Source: Clostridia bacterium
Lineage (GTDB): Bacteria > Bacillota > Clostridia > Oscillospirales > Acutalibacteraceae
Direction of reading: 5' to 3'
Assembly: GCA_017454565.1 (NCBI GenBank)
Contig: JAFTCS010000086.1
Location: forward strand, 1-9,652
Length of the DNA stretch: 9,652 nucleotides
Shown piece by piece: positions 1 through 6,269 of this stretch (its first letter is position 1; the number at the start of each line of letters is the position of its first letter). A program made the translations under genes and the position numbers. Below the pieces are notes generated by a model that was not told the DNA's origin, made no database searches, and saw only the letters and a list, made by a program, of their open reading frames with translations.

Positions 1-600
1 GGTTCTGATGTTATTTTTGCCCCTGCAAAGGAATCTTCTGAAGCTATGATCCTGTTTCAGCACTCCGAATACGCCTTCAGCCTGTATGCTTCGGTTCATT
101 CTGAGCTGTCTTCCGAATTCGGTCGTTATATTTTCCAGGCTTTCTGTTCTCAGTTCTTTGAACTTATGCGATATAGGCAGCGTCTTGTTTCCTTTTGCCT
201 TTGTACAATTTTGTTTGTAGGGACAACCTTCGCAGCTTTCACATCTGTATAGTGCTTTCTCCGAAACGAATCCGGTCTTCGTTTTATCGTGCTTTGTACC
301 GATACGCCACAGTATCCTTCCTGCCCTGCATACGAATATATCGCCGAGTTCGTGGTGTTCCATATTCTCTGGTCTGCCGTATTTTGTACGGAAGTTTCGC
401 TTTTTGCTCTGCTCATAATTTACGGGTTTTATGTATGAGGTCATGTTATGTGATCTGAGATAAAGATAGTTCTCCTCGCTCTCATAACCCGCATAACAGA
501 TAATGTTTTTCAACACAAACAACTCAAGACTGTTAAGCTTTTCAAGAAATGGTATCAGCGTATTTACATCGCTCCGTTCGCTTGAAACGTCTATACCGGC
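1..600 (-). pseudogene. IS1182-family transposase, C-terminal remnant
   Basis: Read on the minus strand, one frame stays open from about 663 to the left edge and encodes the C-terminal half of a DDE transposase of the IS1182 type. Visible landmarks are GIDVSSERSD...TLIPFLE, AGYESEENYLYL, YIKPVNYEQSKKR, a Cys cluster of the form CxxCxxCx5C (YRCESCEGCPYKQNC), then ESLENITTEFGRQLRMNRS, IQAEGVFGVLKQ and FRRFLCRGK. The last catalytic Glu (IQAEG) is present. The second catalytic Asp, normally in a 'DAGYxSEEN' context, reads Tyr (CYAGYESEEN), which should kill activity. There is no N-terminal half: similarity stops near 600 and in-frame stops follow at 664-666 and 694-696. The C-terminal end lies outside the window. 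The family call is firm and from memory of family motifs; calling it dead is an inference from the missing half and the Asp-to-Tyr change. Confidence 0.88.
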
Positions 601-621
601 TGCAACAGCTCCGCTTTTTTT
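596..621 (+). repeat. Terminator-like repeat, left copy
   Basis: The sequence CCGG, then GCTG-CAA-CAGC (the stem shares its first G with CCGG), then CTCCGC and a run of seven T looks like a short plus-strand intrinsic terminator. Apart from a 2-base indel, a 1-base indel and a substitution it matches 6242-6267, in the same orientation. It lies exactly where transposase similarity ends. It may be a dispersed terminator-type repeat of this genome, and would stop transcripts entering the TIR locus from the left. Confidence 0.5.
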
Positions 622-695
622 GAAAATCTTGCCCAAACAATTGTATCTTTTAGTTCTAAGTCGTCAGTTTTCGCAAGAATAACGGAGAGACTTTT

Positions 696-740
696 AGCAC
701 CCGCTTACATGGCGGTGCTGTACGGGAAGCCGGATGTAAG
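696..740. repeat. Overlapping inverted repeats with two alternative hairpins
   Basis: AGCACC (696-701) pairs with GGTGCT (714-719), extended by GC/GC with one bulged C, around the loop TTACATG. The loop side CTTACAT (704-710) can instead pair perfectly with ATGTAAG (734-740), extended by GGC (711-713) with GCC (729-731). The two folds exclude each other. The element lies just upstream of the TIR promoter -35, so it is either a DNA-level site or the end of an upstream transcript. The function is unknown. Confidence 0.45.
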
Positions 741-756
741 ATAATTCCTGAAACGC

Positions 757-785
757 TTGATTTCACAAATCATATGTGGTATAAT
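757..785 (+). promoter_or_regulatory. Sigma-A promoter for the TIR-DHH unit
   Basis: The -35 is TTGATT (757-762), the spacer is 17 bp, and the -10 is a perfect TATAAT (780-785) preceded by an extended TGG (777-779). Transcription should start near 792, giving a leader of about 154 bases. It is the only strong promoter-like match I see upstream of the TIR gene. Confidence 0.72.
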
Positions 786-945
786 GAAAACAGCCGACTT
801 TATAGGCTTAAAAACGAAAAACAAGTTCTGCATGACTATCGAGCAAAGTATTTTTGTTGCCGGTCTTGAATGAAGTAGCGTGCGTAATGTCATTAAGCCG
901 ACAATGATCAAGAAGAATTCAGGAGTATCCTTAAAGGAGTAGAAA

Positions 946-3900
946 ATGGAATATAAATACAAAGCTTTTATCAGCTATCGCCATATTGAACCTGATATGC
1001 ATGCCGCCGAAAGGCTGCAAAAGATCCTCGAAACTTACAAGCCGCCAAAATCTCTGGGTATAAAAAAGGAGAATTGGCGTATCTTTCGTGATGTATCTGA
1101 ATTACAGTCCAGCAGTGATCTCAGCGAGATAATTAAAAATGCGATCGAATCATCAGAGTATCTTATCGTGATCTGTTCACCGCAATACACCGAGTCTAAG
1201 TGGTGTATGCAGGAAATCACACGTTTCAGAGAGCTTCACGATAACAAAAACACCAACATTATCACGCTGCTGGTAAACGGTGACCCGGAGAATTCATTTC
1301 CTGATGTGCTCACCTATACCGAAGTGACCACCACAAATGAAAATGGCGAGGAAGTCACTGTCAGAGAAGAGGTCGAGCCTCTTGCCGCAAATATCGTTGC
1401 GGACAGTCTCAAAGAATCAATGAAAAAGCTAAAGACTGAGTCTCTTCGTATTGCCGCACCTTTGCTGGGATGTGATTACAACGATCTCTTCCAGCGTGAA
1501 AAGCGGCGGGAAGCTGCAAGAAGGTATATGATATTAGGCGGAGTGTCGGGTGTTCTCTCTCTTATTTCTATTATCAGCATTGCGGCTGCCGTGACCATTA
1601 ACGGCAAGAACAAGCAGATCCAGAAGCAGAATGATCAGATCAAGGTACAGAATGCCGAGATCGAGAACAAGAACAGTGCGCTTCTCGTTAAGAATTCCGG
1701 GCATCTTGCCGTAGAATCCGAAAACCTATTCTTAGAGAACGATCTGATCCCTGCAATTGAAAAGGCAGTTGCTGCTTTGCCCTCGACAGACGATCACAAG
1801 CCGGTCCTTCCAGAAGCTGAATATGCACTTTCCCGTGAGCTTGGTATGTTCGATCATACGCACCTTGCTCCACGGACGTGTTTAAAACACGAATGTGCTG
1901 TTGAACAGCTTTCTTTCATGGGCGGCGGCAAGTCGATAGTTTCCACAGATGCTACTGGCGTCTACTTCTGGAATGCCGAAACAGGCGAGCTGATAAGGAA
2001 AATATCTGCCGATGAGGATGAATTTGCATCGGAAGACGGAAGTTCAGGCAAGCTGACAGCAATTTTCGATATCAACACCGACAAGACAGGTACATCATTT
2101 ACAAATACGAGTACTCCGGGCAGTATCAGATATGAGACCAGCCCTGTTTACAACCGTATCTATAAATGCTTCGTACACTCTGTCGGCAAAGATGAACCAG
2201 GCACAGGCGGTGATGTATACATATATAATTCCGACAGGGACTTATGGCGCATAGACGGTGCAACGGGTGAGGTAAAATGGAGCGTTCCGAAATCGGAGAA
2301 AGCATTTTCTTACTACGATGTCATGGTGTATGAGAATTATATTCTGCGTATCTATCTTGAAAAAAAAGAATTGATCGACAAAACATCAGTCATGGGCGAT
2401 GATTACTATCTTGAGATGATCAACTGCAAAACAGGCAAGGTAGAAGATACCGTGAAAATGGAATTCGACAGTAACGTATCCGGTCTGTCACGTGATTTTA
2501 AAATCAAAGCGATACATGACGGCGTGATCTATATTAATTATAAAGATGACAATATGCTCAAAGCTTATAAGATAGATAAACACGCTATGAAAGCCGTTTG
2601 TGAAACCGAGGTGAATTATGCCACTGCGTCAGGAACGAACGATTGCTATCTGCGTTTTTGCAATAACGATCCGCTGCTCGCTGCGTGCAGCATTTCGTTT
2701 GATACGGCCACTGAACTAAGTCGCTTTGATCAGGATTTAACGGAAAAGAAATGGAGTGTTTCCCTTCCGATCAACTACCAGAGCAACGGGCAGACATTCC
2801 TCATGCCCGCCGATCAGATCGAGTCTAAGCATGATATTCTTGTTGTGACGACGAACTGCACGATCTCATTTGTAGATTATGAAACAGGCAGTCTGATAAA
2901 CAATCTACCCATCGACGGAGAGATAACAGATGTATCATTCAGCACAAAAGGCTTCGTGATGTTCACGCTGAAAAACGGCGAGGAATATTTGCTCATTGTC
3001 AAAAACTATATAACACAAGACGTTTCAGACAACTGCGCATACAGATTACAGACTTTCAATACGAATTTTTCGCTTTGCAGTTACAGTCGTGGAAAATATG
3101 TAACTGCCGAGGATTTCTCTAATACTGCCTATATCCAGTATCCGAAGCAGAATGAAAGATTCACAGAGATCGACCCGGGCGAATTCATGTATGACCGTGA
3201 TGTCATCGCAGTAACAAATGACGGCACAAAAGCCGCTGTCGTATCCGCATACTATCCGGACGGCGCCTACAATACCGATGCAGGAGTCACATATCACCTG
3301 TTCCTGTATGACTCAGCATCAGGAGAATGCAAAGAGATCACTTCACTTGAAAGCCACAAGATAAACAGTGCTGTATTTACAGACAACGATCAGCTTATCG
3401 TAAATGTGACTTCGCCCGAGAGCATTGAGGATAAAACCATGTGCATAAGTCTCGGTGACGGAAAGGCTGAAGAAATAAAGGGAGCATCCGAGTCTATGTC
3501 CTTGTCTGTGGGGCTGATCCCATCGGGCGGCGGTGCATTCTATCTGGATAAAGCCGAAAAGAACATTGTGTACGTGTCCTCTGACGGAAACGCAAAGACG
3601 TGGGGCTATAAAAAGGAAGGCTCAGTCAGTGCGGACAAAGAATTGTCAGACAATATGTATGCCTTTTCGGGATGCAAGGCTGCAATGTATGCGCAATTCA
3701 ATGACGAGGACGAAAGAACAGAGCTGATCGTTCACGATTTTTCCGAAGATAAGGATATAACACTTGATTGTGATACATCAATTACCGTAAAGCGTAAGAT
3801 CCAGCGGATATTCTGGCAGAACAGCTCCACTGTCGGCGTATTTTTCAACGACCGTACCGTTTCTCTCTTTGATGCAGATACAGGCAGTCTGAAAAGCACC

Positions 3901-4347
3901 GTTTCCCTTGTCGGAACAAGTCAGGAACCGGTTTCGGTCGCAGCACTCAGCGAGGATACATTTGCTGTTCTTTGCCGTGACTCTAACCTTTATGAGATGA
4001 ATACCGAAGGCTTTACGGGAAGAAGCTGCCGCCTTGAATTTTCGAGCGACATGAATAATAATATCTTTACGTGCGACAGTTCCTCTGCATCATTATTTGA
4101 GACCAAGATCTCACCTGACAAGAGCCGGGTCTGCGCCGTATGGGAAAGATCCCGGGCATGGGTACTGGATACATCAGCTTTTTCTGTTCGCTATCTGATC
4201 GACAGCTTTGCTGCCGCTCCGCCCGAAGGCGATATGGTATATATCAGAGACTTCAACAGTAATAAGATCGGTCTGTTCCCGATATACACTACGCATCAGC
4301 TGTTGGAAGATGCAAAGGCTTATCTTTCGGCATTGGGCAAAGAATGA
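946..4347 (+). CDS. TIR-domain, single-pass membrane protein with beta-propeller-like C-terminal region
   Basis: An 1133-residue putative receptor-effector. Residues 1-112 form a TIR_2-type domain: KAFISYRH at the start and SPQYTESKWCMQE, whose E90 matches the catalytic Glu of NAD-cleaving TIRs. An insert (about 113-146, ending VEPLAAN) and an APLLGCDYNDLFQR motif (171-184) match, from memory, a clostridial TIR-membrane-propeller family. A hydrophobic helix at 194-216 follows the basic QREKRREAARR, so the TIR should be cytoplasmic and the C-terminal region of about 900 residues outside. Residues 219-246 are Q/K/N-rich and coiled-coil-like. From about 310 on, blade-type D/xTG signatures recur (344-347, 438-441, 495-497, 645-648, 790-793, 977-980, GETG/DGATG/CKTGK/YETG/SASG/ADTG), as in WD40 or PQQ propellers, probably two domains. 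AAAGGAG (933-939) supports the start. NAD cleavage and defence are inferred. The DHH gene follows after 70 bp with no terminator. Confidence 0.85.
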   Translation: MEYKYKAFISYRHIEPDMHAAERLQKILETYKPPKSLGIKKENWRIFRDVSELQSSSDLSEIIKNAIESSEYLIVICSPQYTESKWCMQEITRFRELHDNKNTNIITLLVNGDPENSFPDVLTYTEVTTTNENGEEVTVREEVEPLAANIVADSLKESMKKLKTESLRIAAPLLGCDYNDLFQREKRREAARRYMILGGVSGVLSLISIISIAAAVTINGKNKQIQKQNDQIKVQNAEIENKNSALLVKNSGHLAVESENLFLENDLIPAIEKAVAALPSTDDHKPVLPEAEYALSRELGMFDHTHLAPRTCLKHECAVEQLSFMGGGKSIVSTDATGVYFWNAETGELIRKISADEDEFASEDGSSGKLTAIFDINTDKTGTSFTNTSTPGSIRYETSPVYNRIYKCFVHSVGKDEPGTGGDVYIYNSDRDLWRIDGATGEVKWSVPKSEKAFSYYDVMVYENYILRIYLEKKELIDKTSVMGDDYYLEMINCKTGKVEDTVKMEFDSNVSGLSRDFKIKAIHDGVIYINYKDDNMLKAYKIDKHAMKAVCETEVNYATASGTNDCYLRFCNNDPLLAACSISFDTATELSRFDQDLTEKKWSVSLPINYQSNGQTFLMPADQIESKHDILVVTTNCTISFVDYETGSLINNLPIDGEITDVSFSTKGFVMFTLKNGEEYLLIVKNYITQDVSDNCAYRLQTFNTNFSLCSYSRGKYVTAEDFSNTAYIQYPKQNERFTEIDPGEFMYDRDVIAVTNDGTKAAVVSAYYPDGAYNTDAGVTYHLFLYDSASGECKEITSLESHKINSAVFTDNDQLIVNVTSPESIEDKTMCISLGDGKAEEIKGASESMSLSVGLIPSGGGAFYLDKAEKNIVYVSSDGNAKTWGYKKEGSVSADKELSDNMYAFSGCKAAMYAQFNDEDERTELIVHDFSEDKDITLDCDTSITVKRKIQRIFWQNSSTVGVFFNDRTVSLFDADTGSLKSTVSLVGTSQEPVSVAALSEDTFAVLCRDSNLYEMNTEGFTGRSCRLEFSSDMNNNIFTCDSSSASLFETKISPDKSRVCAVWERSRAWVLDTSAFSVRYLIDSFAAAPPEGDMVYIRDFNSNKIGLFPIYTTHQLLEDAKAYLSALGKE

Positions 4348-4417
4348 GGTTACGGGTCAGAAGGATATAAACTGTGATCGACTATCTGACTATATTTGAA
4401 AAGGAGTATAGAATCTT

Positions 4418-5971
4418 ATGAAATCCAAACCGCTGCTGAAAGCTCTGCTAAGCTATGATGATATAGTCATTCAGGCGCATCACAATCCTGATGCCGATGC
4501 GATCGCTTCGGGATTTGCTCTTTGCCGCTACCTCGAAAATAATGGAAAAAAGCCCCGCTTTGTTTATGCCGGAGAACGTGAGATCAGCAAGCCCAATATG
4601 CTTATCATGCTCAACAAGTTAGGCATTCAGGTCAGCCATGTGAAAAGTATAAATGAAAACGGGGCTTTGCCTCAGCTTCTGATCACGGTCGACTGCTTTC
4701 ACGGAGAAGGAAATGTAGGCTGTTTTGCAGCGGAAAACGTAATTGTCATCGACCACCACAGGATCCCGAAGGGAAAGGCTGTTCCTAAGCATTCTGTCAT
4801 CAAGGAGAATTACGGAAGCTGTGCGACTGTTATCTATGAGCTGTTCAAGGAAATAGGCTATGACATCAACGAGGATCAGGACGTCGCAACAGCACTCTAT
4901 TACGGATTATATATGGACACGGTCGGACTCTCAGAGATCAGTTCGCCGATAGACCGTGAGCTTCGTGATACCGCAGACTATAATCAGGCGCTTATCCGGC
5001 TGCTTGTGAATACCAACCTGACAGAGGAGGAACTCAGCATCATCGGCAAGGCACTAAGCGATTGCAGATATGCCCCTCATCCCGATAGATCTGCAATATC
5101 GGATGACCCCTCTCTCCCGAAGCAGCAGAGCGCTTATACCATTGCAGACAGCTGCGACCCGAATCTTCTCGGCATCATCTCCGATACGCTTATCCAGGTC
5201 GATATGGTTTCAGAGTGCGTTGTCTGCTGCCCGTATCATACCGGATACAAGATCTCTGTACGCACCTGTACCAATTCTGTCAAAGCGCCTGATCTTGCTG
5301 CATTCATAACCCACGGATACGGCGGAGGCGGCGGACATGACAACAAAGCAGGCGGCTGTATTGACTATCAAAGTTCGCTGCCAAAGGAGATCATGGATTT
5401 TATTGCAGACCGCATACGGGATTTCTTTACAAAACCCGATGTCATTTTTGCAGGCAGGGATCATCCCGATTTTTCCGGTGCAAAACACTTTCGGAAAAAA
5501 GATATTATTCTGGGTTATATCCCAACAGCATTACTCTCTCCGGACGGAGAAGATGTACATATCCGAATGCTGGAGGGCGATATCACTTTGTCGCCCGATC
5601 CGGACATCTATCTGATGGTCGGTCTGATCGGAGAGGTCTACCCTATCAAGCGTGAGAAATTCGAGAAAAAATATGTCACGTGTGAGGGCTCACCTGATGT
5701 GTCCGCTTATTATTATCCCCCAACAGCAAGGATCGGTCAAAATCGGACAGGGAAACAGCTTGTGGACTATCTGCATGGGTGCAAGGCATCTGCAAACGGC
5801 GAGATCCTTGCTGTGAAACTGGATAATTTCACAAAGCTCTATTCTCTCTGGGATCAGGAGAATTATATGTACGGAACTATCGGGGATTATCTGGCGCATC
5901 CTGCACATGATGCAAACGATCTCTATATCATACGTGGAGATATCTTTACACTGACATATGAAGACTGTTGA
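4418..5971 (+). CDS. DHH/DHHA1-family phosphoesterase with duplicated C-terminal module
   Basis: A 517-residue cytoplasmic protein with no signal peptide or membrane helix. The DHH domain (about 1-200) has every metal-site motif: HHNPDADAIASG (21-32; H21, D25, D27), VDCFH (D92), IDHH (111-114) and YMDTVG (D167). The DHHA1 domain follows, with the Gly-rich GGGGGHDNKAGG (302-313). NrnA/GdpP-type relatives cleave nano-RNA or cyclic dinucleotides; the substrate here is unknown. Typical NrnA-like proteins end near 320-340 residues; this one continues about 180 more. In that extension the pattern YL-x(n)-Y-x-I-x-R-x2-F-x3-Y occurs twice (398-419 and 491-514), the second after GTIGDYLAHP, recalling PGDYG-like domains (low confidence). 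AAGGAG at 4401-4406 sets the start with an 11-base spacer. It is probably cotranscribed with the TIR gene and may process or quench a TIR-made nucleotide; that link is inference. Confidence 0.87.
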   Translation: MKSKPLLKALLSYDDIVIQAHHNPDADAIASGFALCRYLENNGKKPRFVYAGEREISKPNMLIMLNKLGIQVSHVKSINENGALPQLLITVDCFHGEGNVGCFAAENVIVIDHHRIPKGKAVPKHSVIKENYGSCATVIYELFKEIGYDINEDQDVATALYYGLYMDTVGLSEISSPIDRELRDTADYNQALIRLLVNTNLTEEELSIIGKALSDCRYAPHPDRSAISDDPSLPKQQSAYTIADSCDPNLLGIISDTLIQVDMVSECVVCCPYHTGYKISVRTCTNSVKAPDLAAFITHGYGGGGGHDNKAGGCIDYQSSLPKEIMDFIADRIRDFFTKPDVIFAGRDHPDFSGAKHFRKKDIILGYIPTALLSPDGEDVHIRMLEGDITLSPDPDIYLMVGLIGEVYPIKREKFEKKYVTCEGSPDVSAYYYPPTARIGQNRTGKQLVDYLHGCKASANGEILAVKLDNFTKLYSLWDQENYMYGTIGDYLAHPAHDANDLYIIRGDIFTLTYEDC

Positions 5972-5994
5972 GGTGCGCAGGATCAACGGCATAA

Positions 5995-6132
5995 TCAATT
6001 TTGAAAGTGCGCTGCGGTATCAGCGGAGCGAATAAATGAATCAGCCATCACTTCGTTGAGCAGCCTGACCTGTTCGTGATCTTCAATGTACACATCATAA
6101 TTCATGCTTAAGCGGACTTGACAGTTTCTCAT
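5995..6132 (-). pseudogene. Probable N-terminal fragment of an IS1182-type transposase
   Basis: A 45-codon minus-strand frame. Its internal segment MNYDVYIEDHEQVRLLNEV resembles the usual opening of IS1182-family transposases, where a 'vyie.ddpvRLLsxfvExmD' phrase is expected. Similarity ends at about residue 30, after which the frame runs through unrelated residues to a stop. The minus strand has a promoter-like TGG-TATAAT at 6190-6179 and an AAAGGA site before the start. It has the same strand as the C-terminal remnant at the left edge, and lies on the other side of the TIR-DHH pair, which fits two ends of one broken gene. The match is short and from memory, so it could be a coincidental ORF. 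Confidence 0.45.
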
Positions 6133-6193
6133 TTTTGTGGTACAATCCTTTCGTTGGTTTTAATGTTTTTGCAATTATATTATACCACAAAAA
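6132..6193. repeat. Perfect 11-bp inverted repeat, possible IS end and minus-strand promoter
   Basis: TTTTTGTGGTA (6132-6142) and TACCACAAAAA (6183-6193) are exact reverse complements separated by 40 bases. The right arm on the minus strand reads TTTTTGTGGTATAAT, an extended -10 that could drive the transposase fragment. It could be part of an IS terminal or subterminal repeat, or an operator around the leader. The same TGTGGTATAAT string occurs in the TIR promoter (775-785). Confidence 0.4.
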
Positions 6194-6195
6194 GA

Positions 6196-6239
6196 AGAGC
6201 TTTGCACTACCTTTTTGGTGTGCGAAGCTCTCTTTTTTT
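6196..6239. terminator. Bidirectional intrinsic terminator
   Basis: A stem of about 15 bp (6196-6211 with 6217-6231, one G-T pair and one bulged T) closes a TTTTT loop. Seven T follow on the plus side (6233-6239). On the minus strand the stem is followed by TCTTTTT. It sits between the convergent TIR-DHH unit and GH44 gene, so it should end both transcripts. Confidence 0.88.
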
Positions 6240-6241
6240 AT

Positions 6242-6267
6242 CCGGTGCTGCAACAGCCCCGTTTTTT
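6242..6267 (+). repeat. Terminator-like repeat, right copy
   Basis: CCGGTGCTG-CAA-CAGCCCCG followed by six T forms a short plus-strand terminator-like hairpin (GGTGCTG with CAGCCCC, one T/C mismatch) directly after the large terminator. It is nearly identical to 596-621 in the same orientation, so the two copies flank the TIR-DHH module as direct repeats. Confidence 0.55.
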
Positions 6268-6269
6268 AT

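Larger units (their letters stand above)
601..945. other. Gene-free stretch upstream of the TIR gene
   Basis: No convincing gene lies in these 345 bases. They hold, in order, the tail of a terminator-like repeat (to 621), an A/T-rich stretch, an inverted-repeat cluster (696-740), a promoter (757-785) and a leader of about 154 bases before the TIR start codon. A 29-codon ATG frame at 784-873 starts inside the promoter -10 and has no ribosome site, so I do not call it. The hexamer GCCGAC occurs twice in the leader (near 793 and 897) without obvious structure. Confidence 0.6.

Noticed and set aside
720..740. GGGAAGCCGGATG recalls domain V-like text of group II introns
   Set aside because: The complementary second half (CGTCCGGTT type) and a reverse transcriptase gene are absent, so there is no support beyond a short string.
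784..873. A 29-codon plus-strand frame beginning MKTADFIGLK in the TIR leader
   Set aside because: Its ATG lies inside the promoter -10, it has no ribosome site, and it has no recognisable motif.
705..962. Minus-strand open frame of 85 codons
   Set aside because: It starts inside the TIR gene, has no ribosome site and covers the TIR promoter; it reads as an antisense shadow.
4348..4417. Possible terminator or separate promoter between the TIR and DHH genes
   Set aside because: No stem followed by a T-run and no convincing -35/-10 pair is seen, so cotranscription is the simpler reading.
6001..6030. CGCT...AGCG short inverted repeats after the DHH gene
   Set aside because: The stem is only four pairs and no T-run follows, so it cannot be told from chance.
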